Positions 51,295-60,200 of a DNA stretch of 64,000 nucleotides are shown here, in pieces. The position numbers and the translations under genes are program-made. The DNA comes from Chitinophagales bacterium (GTDB lineage: Bacteria > Bacteroidota > Bacteroidia > Chitinophagales > Chitinophagaceae): the NCBI GenBank assembly GCA_017303335.1, contig JAFLBK010000001.1:5001-69000 (forward strand). Direction: 5' to 3'. The first letter of the stretch is position 1. Every line of letters begins with the position of its first letter. The notes under the pieces were generated by a model. The model saw nothing but the letters and a program-made list of their open reading frames with translations. It ran no database searches and was not told where the DNA came from.

Positions 51295-52248
51295 ATGAAA
51301 ATCTTCGCCACAACACCGGCATCCCGGAAATGGCTCCGTTTCCTGGTCGTGGGATTCGCCTGCATCGCCTGTACATCCACCCGGCCGACACAATCCCAAT
51401 CCGACACCAAAAAAGAATCCAGCATGCCGGTACAAACCGAATTCGATAAACAGGGCCATCGCGGTTGCCGGGGGCTCATGCCCGAAAATACCATTCCCGC
51501 TATGATCAATGCCATCAGCCTGGGCGTTACCACCCTGGAAATGGATATCAGCATCAGCAAAGACAAGAAAGTGTTGCTCTCGCACGAGCCTTTCTTTAAC
51601 CACGAGATCAGCACCAAACCCGACGGCAGTTTCATCAGTGGAAAAGAAGAGAGATCCTACAACCTCTACCAGATGACCTACGATTCGATCCGGAAATACG
51701 ATGTAGGACTGAAACCCCACCCCCGGTTTCCGCAACAGCAGAAAATGAAGGCAGTGAAGCCACTCCTGGGCGAGCTCTTCGATTCAGTGCGGGTTGATAT
51801 GATGACCCGGAGAAGGCCCTTCCCCTATTATAACATCGAAACCAAGACCAACCCCGCTACCGACAATATTTATCACCCGGCCCCGGCCGAGTTTGTAGAG
51901 TTACTGATGGCGGTGATCAAAGAAAAAGAAATGGAAGAGTATGTGATCATCCAGTCATTCGACTTCCGCACGCTTCAATACCTGCATCAGCATTACCCAA
52001 AAATCAAAACGGCCATGCTCATCGAAGACTTCGATAAACGGGGCCTCGACAAACAACTGCAGACCCTGGGTTTCACACCAACCATTTACAGTCCGGCCTA
52101 CCAGCTGGTAACACCGCAACTGATCGCCGATTGCCATGCAAAGCAGATCAAGGTGATCCCCTGGACGGTGAACGATAAAAAGAAAATAGAGGAATTGAAG
52201 GCGATGGGTGTGGATGGGATCATCAGTGATTACCCGGATCTGTTCTGA
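51295..52248 (+). CDS. glycerophosphodiester phosphodiesterase lipoprotein
   Basis: 317 residues; hydrolyses glycerophosphodiesters to glycerol 3-phosphate. Signal with lipobox GFACIAC (lipid at the second Cys is likely). Catalytic HRGCRGLMPENTIPA and TLEMDISISKDKKVLLSHEP give the His-Arg, Glu-Asp and His ligands; C-terminal IKVIPWTVNDKKKIEELKAM and DGIISDYPDLF close the TIM barrel. It overlaps the opposite-strand membrane-protein gene by 26 bases at the end. Confidence 0.92.
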   Translation: MKIFATTPASRKWLRFLVVGFACIACTSTRPTQSQSDTKKESSMPVQTEFDKQGHRGCRGLMPENTIPAMINAISLGVTTLEMDISISKDKKVLLSHEPFFNHEISTKPDGSFISGKEERSYNLYQMTYDSIRKYDVGLKPHPRFPQQQKMKAVKPLLGELFDSVRVDMMTRRRPFPYYNIETKTNPATDNIYHPAPAEFVELLMAVIKEKEMEEYVIIQSFDFRTLQYLHQHYPKIKTAMLIEDFDKRGLDKQLQTLGFTPTIYSPAYQLVTPQLIADCHAKQIKVIPWTVNDKKKIEELKAMGVDGIISDYPDLF

Positions 52249-53029
52249 CCTGTTGTTCTTTCCGTTTGAACTCCCGCACAAATTCGTAACCAAGAGCCCC
52301 ACGCTGCACACACAGTATGAGTACCGAATCGGCGTTGCCCAGTTTCCTTATAAGAGACGCCGGCGGTTGAAACCGTTCTTCCCTGTCGTTCACAAAAACA
52401 GACAGGTACTTGCTCCTGCTTTTTTTCACAGGCGATGGCTTTTCAGCGATTGCATACTCCCGGCAGTTTACCGGTGCATGGGCCAACCATTGGTTTAGAG
52501 CCGGCGCCAGCCCGACAAATAGAATCATGGTAACGACTACGATCCAGAAGCCAATTTCTATTGCTTTATTTCTGTCAGAAGTCCAGTTTGTAAACCGGAG
52601 CTTGAGTACCTGGTATACAAACAGGCCTGTAAGTACGCCAGCCAGCAATGAATGCCAGATCAGTGTATTACCCCCGAAGTTGTTTTCATGCTTGCGGGCC
52701 AGCAGGCCGATGAACAGGAAGATAAAGAGATAGGCAAGTATCCAACCGTAGCGCTTTGTCCATGCCGACCACTCAATGTAGGTTTCCCTGAACACTTCGC
52801 CGGTTTCTTCTTCCCGGATCTTTCCTTTGGCCCGGTAGAGCAGATCAAACGTTACTGATATAAGCATTAATGATCCGATCCCAACGAGCATGCCTGCAAT
52901 AACAAACAGATCGGCCATAATACCTTTCATACGGATGCCCGCGCCGATCAGTATAATCCCCAGCAGGAGGAATGCGCCATACTTTACGTACAACCGTTTC
53001 TCCAGTTTCCGGATGATATCCAAACTCAT
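52223..53029 (-). CDS. hypothetical membrane protein coupled to ACMSD
   Basis: 268 residues with about five membrane helices: YGAFLLLGIILIGAGI, DLFVIAGMLVGIGSLMLISV, WILAYLFIFLFIGLLA, LLAGVLTGLFVYQVLKL and GFWIVVVTMILFVGLAP, then a C-terminal soluble domain. I recognise no family. Its start overlaps the ACMSD stop (ATGA), which predicts translational coupling. A role in uptake or export of a pathway compound is possible, but the protein does not look like a known transporter. Confidence 0.72.
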   Translation of the reverse strand: MSLDIIRKLEKRLYVKYGAFLLLGIILIGAGIRMKGIMADLFVIAGMLVGIGSLMLISVTFDLLYRAKGKIREEETGEVFRETYIEWSAWTKRYGWILAYLFIFLFIGLLARKHENNFGGNTLIWHSLLAGVLTGLFVYQVLKLRFTNWTSDRNKAIEIGFWIVVVTMILFVGLAPALNQWLAHAPVNCREYAIAEKPSPVKKSRSKYLSVFVNDREERFQPPASLIRKLGNADSVLILCVQRGALGYEFVREFKRKEQQVRTDPGNH

Positions 53030-54024
53030 TTGCGGGAGGTTAAAGCCAGCCAGTCTTGGGCGTTGCGGAATACTAGTTTTTCCCGTAGCCCGGTAGCCAA
53101 TCCCATCTCTTCGATCAACTTGCCGGGATGCTGTTCGCCCAGGGGAAAGGGATAGTCACTGCCAAGACATATTTTATCTTCGCCCATCACATCAATAATG
53201 TATTGCATGGCCTTGGCATCGTGTACAAGGCTGTCGATCCAGAACCGGCCGATGTAGTCGCGGGGATTAATCGCATTGTCGATCTGCACCAGGTCGGGCC
53301 GTACGTTGAACCCATGTTCGATGCGCCCGATGGTGATCGGAAACGAGCCGCCGCCATGGGCGAATGCCACCCGCAGTTCCGGGAATTTTTCAAATACAGC
53401 ACCGAAGATCAGGGAACAGATGGCACGAGACGTTTCGGCGGGCATACCTACCAGCCAGGGCAGCCAGTATTTTTGCATCTGCTGTTCGCCCATCATTTCC
53501 CAGGGATGAACAAAAAGAGCGCAACCCAGTTTTTCGGCAGCCGCGTAAAAGGGGAAGAAACGTTCGTCGCTTAGGTTTACCCCGTTGATATTGCTGCCGA
53601 TCTCGAGACCGGGCATTTTTAATTCCTTCACACAACGTTCCATCTCCGCGATGGCAAGATCCATATCCTGCAGCGGCACCGTTCCGATACCGATGAAGCG
53701 TTTGGGTTCCTTGCTGACCGTTTCGGCGATATGGTCGTTGAAAAAGCGGGACGTTTCCAATCCGTCCTTCGGCTTTGCCCAGTAATTGAACAGTACCGGG
53801 ATTGTAGAGAGTACCTGAACGGTTACATCCGTTTCATCCATTTCCTTCAGCCGTACGCTTGCATCGAAGCAATTGGCATCTACCTCACGGAAGAGCTTAT
53901 CCCCCTTCATCATGCAGGCCTTGCAGTTGCGATGCTCGAGGTGAATGAATTCGCCATACCCGAATTTCTGCACCCAGTTGGGCATCTTGTCGGGCATGAT
54001 GTGGGTGTGGATGTCGATTTTCAC
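53026..54024 (-). CDS. 2-amino-3-carboxymuconate-6-semialdehyde decarboxylase
   Basis: 332 residues of the amidohydrolase superfamily, ACMSD type. Zn ligands His6 and His8 in KIDIHTHIMPDKMP, His in LFVHPWEMMG, His in FAHGGGSFP and Asp in CLGSDYPFPLGE. It decarboxylates the ring-opened product of 3-hydroxyanthranilate, directing it away from NAD synthesis and toward full degradation. Lies downstream of the dioxygenase gene on the same strand, 96 bases apart across an inverted repeat. Confidence 0.92.
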   Translation of the reverse strand: MKIDIHTHIMPDKMPNWVQKFGYGEFIHLEHRNCKACMMKGDKLFREVDANCFDASVRLKEMDETDVTVQVLSTIPVLFNYWAKPKDGLETSRFFNDHIAETVSKEPKRFIGIGTVPLQDMDLAIAEMERCVKELKMPGLEIGSNINGVNLSDERFFPFYAAAEKLGCALFVHPWEMMGEQQMQKYWLPWLVGMPAETSRAICSLIFGAVFEKFPELRVAFAHGGGSFPITIGRIEHGFNVRPDLVQIDNAINPRDYIGRFWIDSLVHDAKAMQYIIDVMGEDKICLGSDYPFPLGEQHPGKLIEEMGLATGLREKLVFRNAQDWLALTSRK

Positions 54025-54036
54025 GCAGCTATGTTA

Positions 54037-54115
54037 TATGATAAATGTTGAATGCTGAATCAATAGGCTTTTCTAATCCAGCGTCTTAATTCAAAATACA
54101 ACATTCAACACGCAA
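54037..54115. repeat. TGTTGAATG-type inverted repeat
   Basis: ATGTTGAATGCTGAATC near 54043-54060 and AATTCAAAATACAACATTCA near 54091-54110 pair imperfectly. Fills the spacer between dioxygenase and ACMSD genes. Confidence 0.5.
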
Positions 54116-54120
54116 AATAA

Positions 54121-54645
54121 TTAACCTTTTCGCACCGGTGGTGCCATTACCGCCCCGCATTTGCTGCAGGTACGTTTCTGTTCGTCGTTGTAGAACCCTT
54201 CCATGACGGGTGGCAGTTGTTTTACGATATCGGTGATGACCTTGTATTCTTCGTAAATCTTGTTGCCGCAATTTTCGCAGTACCAGAGAAAGCCGTCTTC
54301 TTCGGTCTCCCGCACTTTTTCGATCACCAGGCCCACGGTGTTGGGGCCGCGTTGCGGCGAATGCGGTGTTTTCGGCGGCAGCAGGAACATATCACCCTCG
54401 TTGATCGGGATATCCTTCGGCACGCCCCCATCGATGATCTTTAATACAATATTGCCCTCGAGCTGGTAGTACAGCTCTTCGCTTTCGTTGTAATGATAAT
54501 CTTTGCGGGAGTTGGGACCGCCCACCACCATGACGATAAAATTCTCGGCGTCTTTATATACACACTGGTTGCCCACCGGCGGCTTCAGCAGGTCGCGGTG
54601 ATCGTCGATCCATTTTTTCAGGTTGAAGGGTGCTGCAATAGCCAT
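54121..54645 (-). CDS. 3-hydroxyanthranilate 3,4-dioxygenase
   Basis: 174 residues; opens 3-hydroxyanthranilate with O2. Iron ligands of the cupin are His51, Glu57 and His95 (KDYHYNESEELYYQLEGN; PPKTPHSPQRG), the same spacing as the known bacterial enzyme. A second, rubredoxin-like metal site is present: Cys123, Cys126, Cys160 and Cys163. First gene of the minus-strand group; divergent from the semialdehyde dehydrogenase gene across a repeat-bearing spacer. Confidence 0.96.
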   Translation of the reverse strand: MAIAAPFNLKKWIDDHRDLLKPPVGNQCVYKDAENFIVMVVGGPNSRKDYHYNESEELYYQLEGNIVLKIIDGGVPKDIPINEGDMFLLPPKTPHSPQRGPNTVGLVIEKVRETEEDGFLWYCENCGNKIYEEYKVITDIVKQLPPVMEGFYNDEQKRTCSKCGAVMAPPVRKG

Positions 54646-54675
54646 AGCAAAAGTTTTAGGCTCGTAAGTTAGTCA

Positions 54676-54753
54676 AGATACAGGATACAAGATACAGTAT
54701 AGGGGAAAAAATGAATCCAGCCCCACGTCTCCTGTATCCTGAATCTTGTATCC
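54676..54753. repeat. GATACARG-type inverted repeat between divergent kynurenine genes
   Basis: AAGATACAGGATACAAGATA from 54675 and the reverse set CCTGTATCCTGAATCTTGTA from 54731 are the same tandem unit in opposite orientation. It lies in the 150-base spacer that must hold both promoters. Confidence 0.65.
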
Positions 54754-54795
54754 CGCATCTCCTATCCTTATCCCGCTTTTCTTTACCTTTAAACC

Positions 54796-56253
54796 ATGCA
54801 ATTCGACATTCCCTTTCACCTCGAGAATTTTATCGGGGGTAATTTCATCGGGCCGCTCAGCGGGAATTTTATCGACAATGTGAATCCCGCCACGGGAGCC
54901 GTGTACGGGCAGATCCCCGACAGCAACAGCAAGGATATTGATGCAGCCGTTAAAGCCGCCCGGAAAGCGTTCCCGGAATGGAGTGTTACCCCGCTTGAAA
55001 AACGTTTCAGCATTCTTAACAAGATCGCCGAACTGATCGATGAAAACCTCGATGCACTGGCCCTGGCCGAAACGAACGACAACGGGAAACCGCTGTGGCT
55101 GAGCAAAACAGTAGATATACCCCGGGCTTCTTCCAACTTCCGGTTCTTTGCCACCGGCATCATGCATTTCGCCACCGAGAGCCATGCGATGGAAGACAAA
55201 GCCATTAACTATACCCTGCGGCAACCCATCGGAATCGTAGGTTGCATCTCTCCCTGGAATCTTCCCCTGTATTTATTTACCTGGAAGATTGCCCCGGCGC
55301 TGGCCGCCGGCAATTGCGTGATCGCCAAACCATCGGAAGTAACCCCGGTAACCGCTTTTCTGCTCGGGAAGATCTGCAAGGCGGCAGGCCTGCCGGATGG
55401 CGTGCTGAATATTGTGCATGGAGCCGGACCGCACTGCGGCGAAGCCATCGTAAAACATCCCGAGATCAAGGCCATTTCTTTTACCGGCAGTACCCGTGCG
55501 GGCGAACGGATCGCCTCCATCGCGGCTCCAATGTTCAAAAAGCTATCGCTGGAACTGGGCGGAAAGAACCCGGCCATCATTTTCGCCGATTGCGATTGGG
55601 AGAAGATGATGAAAACAACCATCCGCTCCTCTTTCAGTAACCAGGGACAGATATGCCTCTGCGGAAGCCGGATACTCGTGGAAGAAAGCATCTACGAAAA
55701 ATTCAAACAGGAATTCATGGAACGAACCCGGTCATTGACCGTGGGAGATCCGCTCGAGGAAACTTCCAAACAAGGAGCCCTGGTAAGCCACATGCATTTT
55801 GATAAGGTGATGAACTGCATACATACCGCCAAGGAAGAGGGCGGTAGGATATTGTGCGGGGGTAATGCGAAAAAAATTCCGGGCCGTTGTGAGAATGGAT
55901 ACTTTATTGAACCAACGGTTATCGAAGGACTGGGCCCGAACTGCAAAACCAACCGGGAAGAGATATTCGGCCCGGTGGTTACACTTCAGTCATTTAAAAC
56001 AGAAGAAGAAGCGCTGCAGCTGGCCAATGCGAGTTCGTATGGACTTGCCGCTACCATCTGGACACAGGATATCAGCCGGGCCAACCGCGTGGCGGCGCAG
56101 GTGCAGAGCGGTATCATCTGGGTGAATTGCTGGCTGGTACGTGATCTTCGCACTCCTTTCGGCGGAATGAAGAACAGCGGCGTGGGAAGAGAGGGTGGAT
56201 GGGAAGCCTTGCGGTTCTTTACAGAACCAAAGAATGTTTGCATACAATTCTAG
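54796..56253 (+). CDS. 2-aminomuconate 6-semialdehyde dehydrogenase
   Basis: 485-residue NAD aldehyde dehydrogenase. Catalytic Cys287 in NQGQICLCGSR, Glu in LELGGKNPAIIF, cofactor IGIVGCISPWNLPLYLFTW, and C-terminal FGGMKNSGVGREGG. The LPLYLFTW and NLPL forms are typical of hydroxymuconic/aminomuconic semialdehyde dehydrogenases. Context settles the substrate: the divergent ACMSD makes the semialdehyde and the next gene deaminates the product. Confidence 0.93.
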   Translation: MQFDIPFHLENFIGGNFIGPLSGNFIDNVNPATGAVYGQIPDSNSKDIDAAVKAARKAFPEWSVTPLEKRFSILNKIAELIDENLDALALAETNDNGKPLWLSKTVDIPRASSNFRFFATGIMHFATESHAMEDKAINYTLRQPIGIVGCISPWNLPLYLFTWKIAPALAAGNCVIAKPSEVTPVTAFLLGKICKAAGLPDGVLNIVHGAGPHCGEAIVKHPEIKAISFTGSTRAGERIASIAAPMFKKLSLELGGKNPAIIFADCDWEKMMKTTIRSSFSNQGQICLCGSRILVEESIYEKFKQEFMERTRSLTVGDPLEETSKQGALVSHMHFDKVMNCIHTAKEEGGRILCGGNAKKIPGRCENGYFIEPTVIEGLGPNCKTNREEIFGPVVTLQSFKTEEEALQLANASSYGLAATIWTQDISRANRVAAQVQSGIIWVNCWLVRDLRTPFGGMKNSGVGREGGWEALRFFTEPKNVCIQF

Positions 56254-56335
56254 GATGAAGCGCTTGCATGCGTAGTGAGTGGCACCTGGATGTGTACATG
56301 GTATGCGCCTTCATGAATGACGCCGTCCTAAGAAC

Positions 56336-56440
56336 AGCACCGGTCTTCTGAATAGCACCGGCCTTTTGATATAGCACCGGCCTTCTGAATAGCACCGGCC
56401 TTCAGGCCGGTGTACCAAATTAAAAAATACCGGACTTTAG
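56336..56440. repeat. REP-like array with AGCACCGG units and terminal hairpins
   Basis: Four copies of AGCACCGGCCTTCTGAAT (18-19 base spacing; 56336, 56354, 56373, 56391), the last folding as CACCGGCCTTCAGGCCGGTG, followed by a second hairpin CGGACTTTAGTCCG (56431-56444). It fills the spacer before the RidA gene. Confidence 0.8.
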
Positions 56441-56450
56441 TCCGAACAAC

Positions 56451-56867
56451 ATGAGCGATATCATTCATACCAACGAAGCAGCCAAGCCCCTGGGCGCTTA
56501 TCCCCACGCCCGGCGTGTGGGCAATCTTTTATTCCTCTCCGGCATCGGCAGCCGGAATGCCAAAGACAATTCCATACCCGGACTGGAACAGGACGCATCG
56601 GGCAATATTGTCAAATACGATATTGAAGCCGAATGCCACCAGTGCTTCGCCAATGTGAAAGCCGTATTGGAAGCCAGCGGCAGCAGCTGGGATAAGATCG
56701 TGGACGTAACCGTATTCCTGACGAACATGAAAAAGGATTTCCCCTTGTATAACAAGATTTACGCGGAGTATTTTACATCGGTACAGGCCTGCCGGACCAC
56801 GGTGGAAGTGAAAAGTCTGCCCACGCCGATCGCGATCGAATTAAAAGTAATAGCAACGATAGATTAG
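56451..56867 (+). CDS. RidA-family 2-aminomuconate deaminase
   Basis: 138 residues of the YjgF/RidA family. LFLSGIGSRNAKDN, CFANVKAVLEASGSSWDKIV, VTVFLTNMKKDFPLYNKIYA and ACRTTVEVKSLPTPIAIELK are all present; the Arg that binds carboxylates is in CRTTVEV. In this cluster it should hydrolyse 2-aminomuconate to 4-oxalocrotonate with ammonia release, as the AmnD enzymes of aminophenol and nitrobenzoate pathways do. Confidence 0.9.
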   Translation: MSDIIHTNEAAKPLGAYPHARRVGNLLFLSGIGSRNAKDNSIPGLEQDASGNIVKYDIEAECHQCFANVKAVLEASGSSWDKIVDVTVFLTNMKKDFPLYNKIYAEYFTSVQACRTTVEVKSLPTPIAIELKVIATID

Positions 56868-56888
56868 TTCATAGTTAACAGTTAACAG

Positions 56889-58169
56889 GTGATAGTACAT
56901 TTTCAGAACAGTTTGGATTTTGCCCGGCAACTCGACAGCAACGACCCCCTGAAGGGATTCAGGGATAAATTCTACCTCCCGATCATCAACGGGCAGGAAT
57001 GCGTTTACTTCACCGGCAATTCGCTCGGACTGCAACCCAAAACCACCCAGGATTATGTATTGAATGAACTGGAAGACTGGGCCAGTTTTGGCGTGGAAGG
57101 TCATTTTCATGCCCGCCAGCCCTGGTTCAGCTATCACGAGATGTTTCCACAATTGCTGACAAAGATCGTTGGCGGTTTACCCGAAGAGATCGTGGTGATG
57201 AACCAGCTTACGGTGAATCTCCATTTACTGATGGCGAGTTTTTATCAGCCAACCGGCGAACGCTTCAAGATCATCTGCGAGGCGAAAGCCTTCCCGTCCG
57301 ATCAGTATGCCTTCGAATCGCAGGTTCGGTTTCACGGCTTCGATCCCGGTAAAGCCATCATCGAAGTGGCGCCACGGGAAGGAGAACATGTGATCAGAAC
57401 AGAAGATATCCTGAGCACAATCCAACAAAACGCCGCCGAAACAGCCCTCGTGATCTTCAGCGGTGTGAATTATTACAACGGTCAGGTGTTCGACATGAAG
57501 GCCATTGCAAAAGCAGCTCATGAGGCGGGTGCCTATTGCGGGTTCGACCTGGCGCATGCCGTGGGCAATATCGAATTGCACCTCCACGACTGGGAAGCCG
57601 ATTTCGCCTGCTGGTGCAGTTATAAATACCTGAACAGCGGACCCGGTGGCGTGGCCGGCGCCTTCGTGCATCAAAAACATTTCAGCAATACAAATTTACC
57701 CCGGCTCGCCGGCTGGTGGGGCTATGAAAAAAGCACCCGCTTCCTGATGCAGAAAGGATTCAAACCCATTGAAACCGCCGAAGGCTGGCAATTGAGCAAT
57801 GCCCCCATACTGAGCATGGCGGCGCACAAGGCATCGCTGGATATTTTTGAAGAAGCAGGAATGGATCGCCTGCTGGCAAAAGGAAAAATGCTCAGCGATT
57901 ACCTGTTCTACATCATTGACAGTATCAACGCGGCCACAGCCGAAAAACTGATTGAGGTGATCACCCCCCGGGATGCAAAGGGATGCCAGGCGTCCATGCT
58001 GATGCTGAAGATGGGCAGGGAAGTGTTTGAAGCGCTGAAGAACAATGGCGTCATTGCCGACTGGCGTGAACCGAATGTAATCCGGGTAGCGCCCGTTCCT
58101 TTGTACAATTCATTCGAAGACATACACCGTTTTGGTGAGATTATACGCGGAATTCTTAAATCAGCATGA
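56889..58169 (+). CDS. kynU: kynureninase
   Basis: 426-residue PLP enzyme; converts 3-hydroxykynurenine to 3-hydroxyanthranilate and alanine. PLP Lys246 in WCSYKYLNSGPGG; CGFDLAHAVGN supplies the Asp; GLQPKTTQDYV and substrate loop. The start is a GTG at 56889: a TAA ends the frame six bases upstream and the next residues, MIVHFQNSLDFARQL, line up with kynureninase starts. The GTG lies in a GTTAACAGTTAACAG repeat. The stop overlaps the start of the monooxygenase gene. Confidence 0.94.
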   Translation: MIVHFQNSLDFARQLDSNDPLKGFRDKFYLPIINGQECVYFTGNSLGLQPKTTQDYVLNELEDWASFGVEGHFHARQPWFSYHEMFPQLLTKIVGGLPEEIVVMNQLTVNLHLLMASFYQPTGERFKIICEAKAFPSDQYAFESQVRFHGFDPGKAIIEVAPREGEHVIRTEDILSTIQQNAAETALVIFSGVNYYNGQVFDMKAIAKAAHEAGAYCGFDLAHAVGNIELHLHDWEADFACWCSYKYLNSGPGGVAGAFVHQKHFSNTNLPRLAGWWGYEKSTRFLMQKGFKPIETAEGWQLSNAPILSMAAHKASLDIFEEAGMDRLLAKGKMLSDYLFYIIDSINAATAEKLIEVITPRDAKGCQASMLMLKMGREVFEALKNNGVIADWREPNVIRVAPVPLYNSFEDIHRFGEIIRGILKSA

Positions 58170-59518
58170 TGCAGGAAAACAAAATTATTATAGCAGGCGC
58201 GGGACTGGTTGGCTCCCTGCTCTCCATCTACTTATCCAAACGCGGCTACCAGGTTCAATTGTTTGAACGCCGGCCCGACATGCGCAAAGAAGCCATCTCC
58301 GCAGGCCGCTCGATCAACCTCGCTTTGAGCGATCGTGGTATCAAGGCACTCGAAGAAGTAGGCCTGATCGAAGAGATCCGCAAGATCTGCATTCCCATGC
58401 ACGGCCGTTACCTGCACAATGCCGACGGCACAACGGCCTTTCAGCCTTATGGCAAGGAAGGACAGTTCATCAATTCCGTTTCAAGGGGCGAGCTGAACAA
58501 AAAGCTGATGGACCTGGCCGAACATCACGGCGCTGAGATACACTTTAGTGAGATGTGCAAGCATATCGATTGGCAGAAGGGAGAGATCCATTTTGAGAAC
58601 GCACTCAATCACAAGGTTCAGACGGTACCCTTCAACCGCTGTTTCGGAAGCGACGGCGCTTATTCAGCCGCCAGGCTCACCCACCAGCTCCAGCACGATC
58701 GCTTCCAGTACCAGCAATATTATATCGACTTCGGTTATAAAGAACTCTGCATCCCGCCGGCTGATAACGGAGGCTTTCAACTCGAAAAGAACGCCCTGCA
58801 TATCTGGCCACGCGGCAATTACATGCTGATCGCCCTGCCGAATATGGACGGCAGTTTCACCTGCACGCTCTTCTTCCCCTTCGAGGGCGATCCTTCCTTT
58901 GCCAGCCTCGATACCAACGAAAAGGTTCGCTCCTTTTTCAACAGCACCTTTACCGATGCCTCGGCCCTGATGCCCACGCTGGAGGAGGATTTCTTTCACA
59001 ACCCCACCGCTTCCCTGGTTACCGTAAAATGCTATCCCTGGGTGCGGGAAGATCGGTTTGCCCTCATCGGCGACGCGGCACATGCCATCGTTCCTTTCTT
59101 CGGACAGGGTATGAACTGCGGGTTCGAGGATTGCTCGGTATTGAATGGCCTGATCGATAAGCACGCGGGAAACTGGTCGGCCATATTCGCCGAATACCAG
59201 CAATTGCGCAAGCCGGATGCCGACGCGATCGCCGACCTGGCCTTGAATAATTTCGTGGAGATGCGGGACAAGGTGGCCGATCCGAAATTCCTGCTGCAAA
59301 AAAAGATCGAAGCGGCCTTCAGCAAAAAACACCCGGATAAATGGATACCCGCATACTCGCAGGTAACCTTCAGTCCGCACATACGCTACTCCGAAGCGCT
59401 GGTGAACGGCCGGCGGCAGGAAGCCATCATGCAGGAGATCATGTCGATACCCGGCATTGAATCGAAATGGGAAACAGGAGAAATCGAAACGTTGATCCTG
59501 CAAAAAATAAAAGGGTAA
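58166..59518 (+). CDS. kmo: kynurenine 3-monooxygenase
   Basis: 450 residues, FAD/NADPH aromatic hydroxylase. FAD-binding IIIAGAGLVGSLLSIYLSKR, Arg in EAISAGRSINLALSDRG, the family's GDAAHAIVPFFGQGMNCGFED and long C-terminal region about 380-450. No C-terminal membrane anchor is seen, unlike the mitochondrial enzyme. Translationally coupled to kynU by ATGA. Two Met (58166 and 58169) are possible. Provides 3-hydroxykynurenine for KynU. Confidence 0.95.
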   Translation: MMQENKIIIAGAGLVGSLLSIYLSKRGYQVQLFERRPDMRKEAISAGRSINLALSDRGIKALEEVGLIEEIRKICIPMHGRYLHNADGTTAFQPYGKEGQFINSVSRGELNKKLMDLAEHHGAEIHFSEMCKHIDWQKGEIHFENALNHKVQTVPFNRCFGSDGAYSAARLTHQLQHDRFQYQQYYIDFGYKELCIPPADNGGFQLEKNALHIWPRGNYMLIALPNMDGSFTCTLFFPFEGDPSFASLDTNEKVRSFFNSTFTDASALMPTLEEDFFHNPTASLVTVKCYPWVREDRFALIGDAAHAIVPFFGQGMNCGFEDCSVLNGLIDKHAGNWSAIFAEYQQLRKPDADAIADLALNNFVEMRDKVADPKFLLQKKIEAAFSKKHPDKWIPAYSQVTFSPHIRYSEALVNGRRQEAIMQEIMSIPGIESKWETGEIETLILQKIKG

Positions 59519-59564
59519 AAAAAATCTATTGCCGGAAGCCTGTTCGGCCTTCAAAATAATTATC

Positions 59565-60179
59565 ATGTACAAGTTCGATTACTACACAGAAAAAGATCCG
59601 CAGAAAATAATTGAGTTCATCAAAGAGCACAACTTTGCCCTGGTCACGGGCATGGGCGACAGCCACCCGGTGGCAACACAGGTTCCGCTGGGAATCGAAA
59701 CAACCGGCGACAAGATCCTCCTGCGGGGGCATATGATGCGCAAGACAGATCACCACCTGGCTTTTGAAAAGAACAACAACGTGATGGTGGTATTCACCGG
59801 GCCGCATTGCTTTGTAAGCGCCGCCTGGTATACCAATTCCAGCATGGGCTCTACCTGGAACTACATGACCGTACAGGCAAAGGGAACGATGCGTTTCCTG
59901 GATGCCAGGGGCACTTATAATGCCGTCAAAGAACTTTCCGACAACTATGTTGGCGCCACCGGATCGGCTTCATTCGATTCATTGCCGCCGGAATACATCG
60001 AGGGCATGATGAAGGGCATCGTGGGATTTGAGATTGAGGTGGAAAGTATGGAAAATACGTTCAAGCTGAGCCAGAACCGCGACCTGGAATCCCAGCGGAA
60101 TATCATCGAAGAACTGATGAAGCGCAGCGATGAACATTCAAGAAAGATCGCACGGGAAATGATCAAACGGCTTGACTGA
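59565..60179 (+). CDS. PaiB-like FMN-binding protein
   Basis: 204 residues of the split-barrel flavin-binding fold. NFALVTGMGDSHPVATQVPL, ILLRGHMMRKTDHHLAFEK and AAWYTNSSMGSTWNYMTVQA match PaiB, often named FMN-binding negative transcriptional regulator, though an oxidoreductase or haem role has been proposed for relatives. I start at the ATG 59565; an upstream TTG at 59529 adds only 12 residues. It follows the monooxygenase by 46 bases and could belong to that operon. Confidence 0.85.
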   Translation: MYKFDYYTEKDPQKIIEFIKEHNFALVTGMGDSHPVATQVPLGIETTGDKILLRGHMMRKTDHHLAFEKNNNVMVVFTGPHCFVSAAWYTNSSMGSTWNYMTVQAKGTMRFLDARGTYNAVKELSDNYVGATGSASFDSLPPEYIEGMMKGIVGFEIEVESMENTFKLSQNRDLESQRNIIEELMKRSDEHSRKIAREMIKRLD

Positions 60180-60200
60180 TAAGAGACTTATATTTGCGGC

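Noticed and set aside
56332-56410. Possible CRISPR array
   Set aside because: Repeats are contiguous 18-19 base units without spacers and end in a hairpin, so REP-like.
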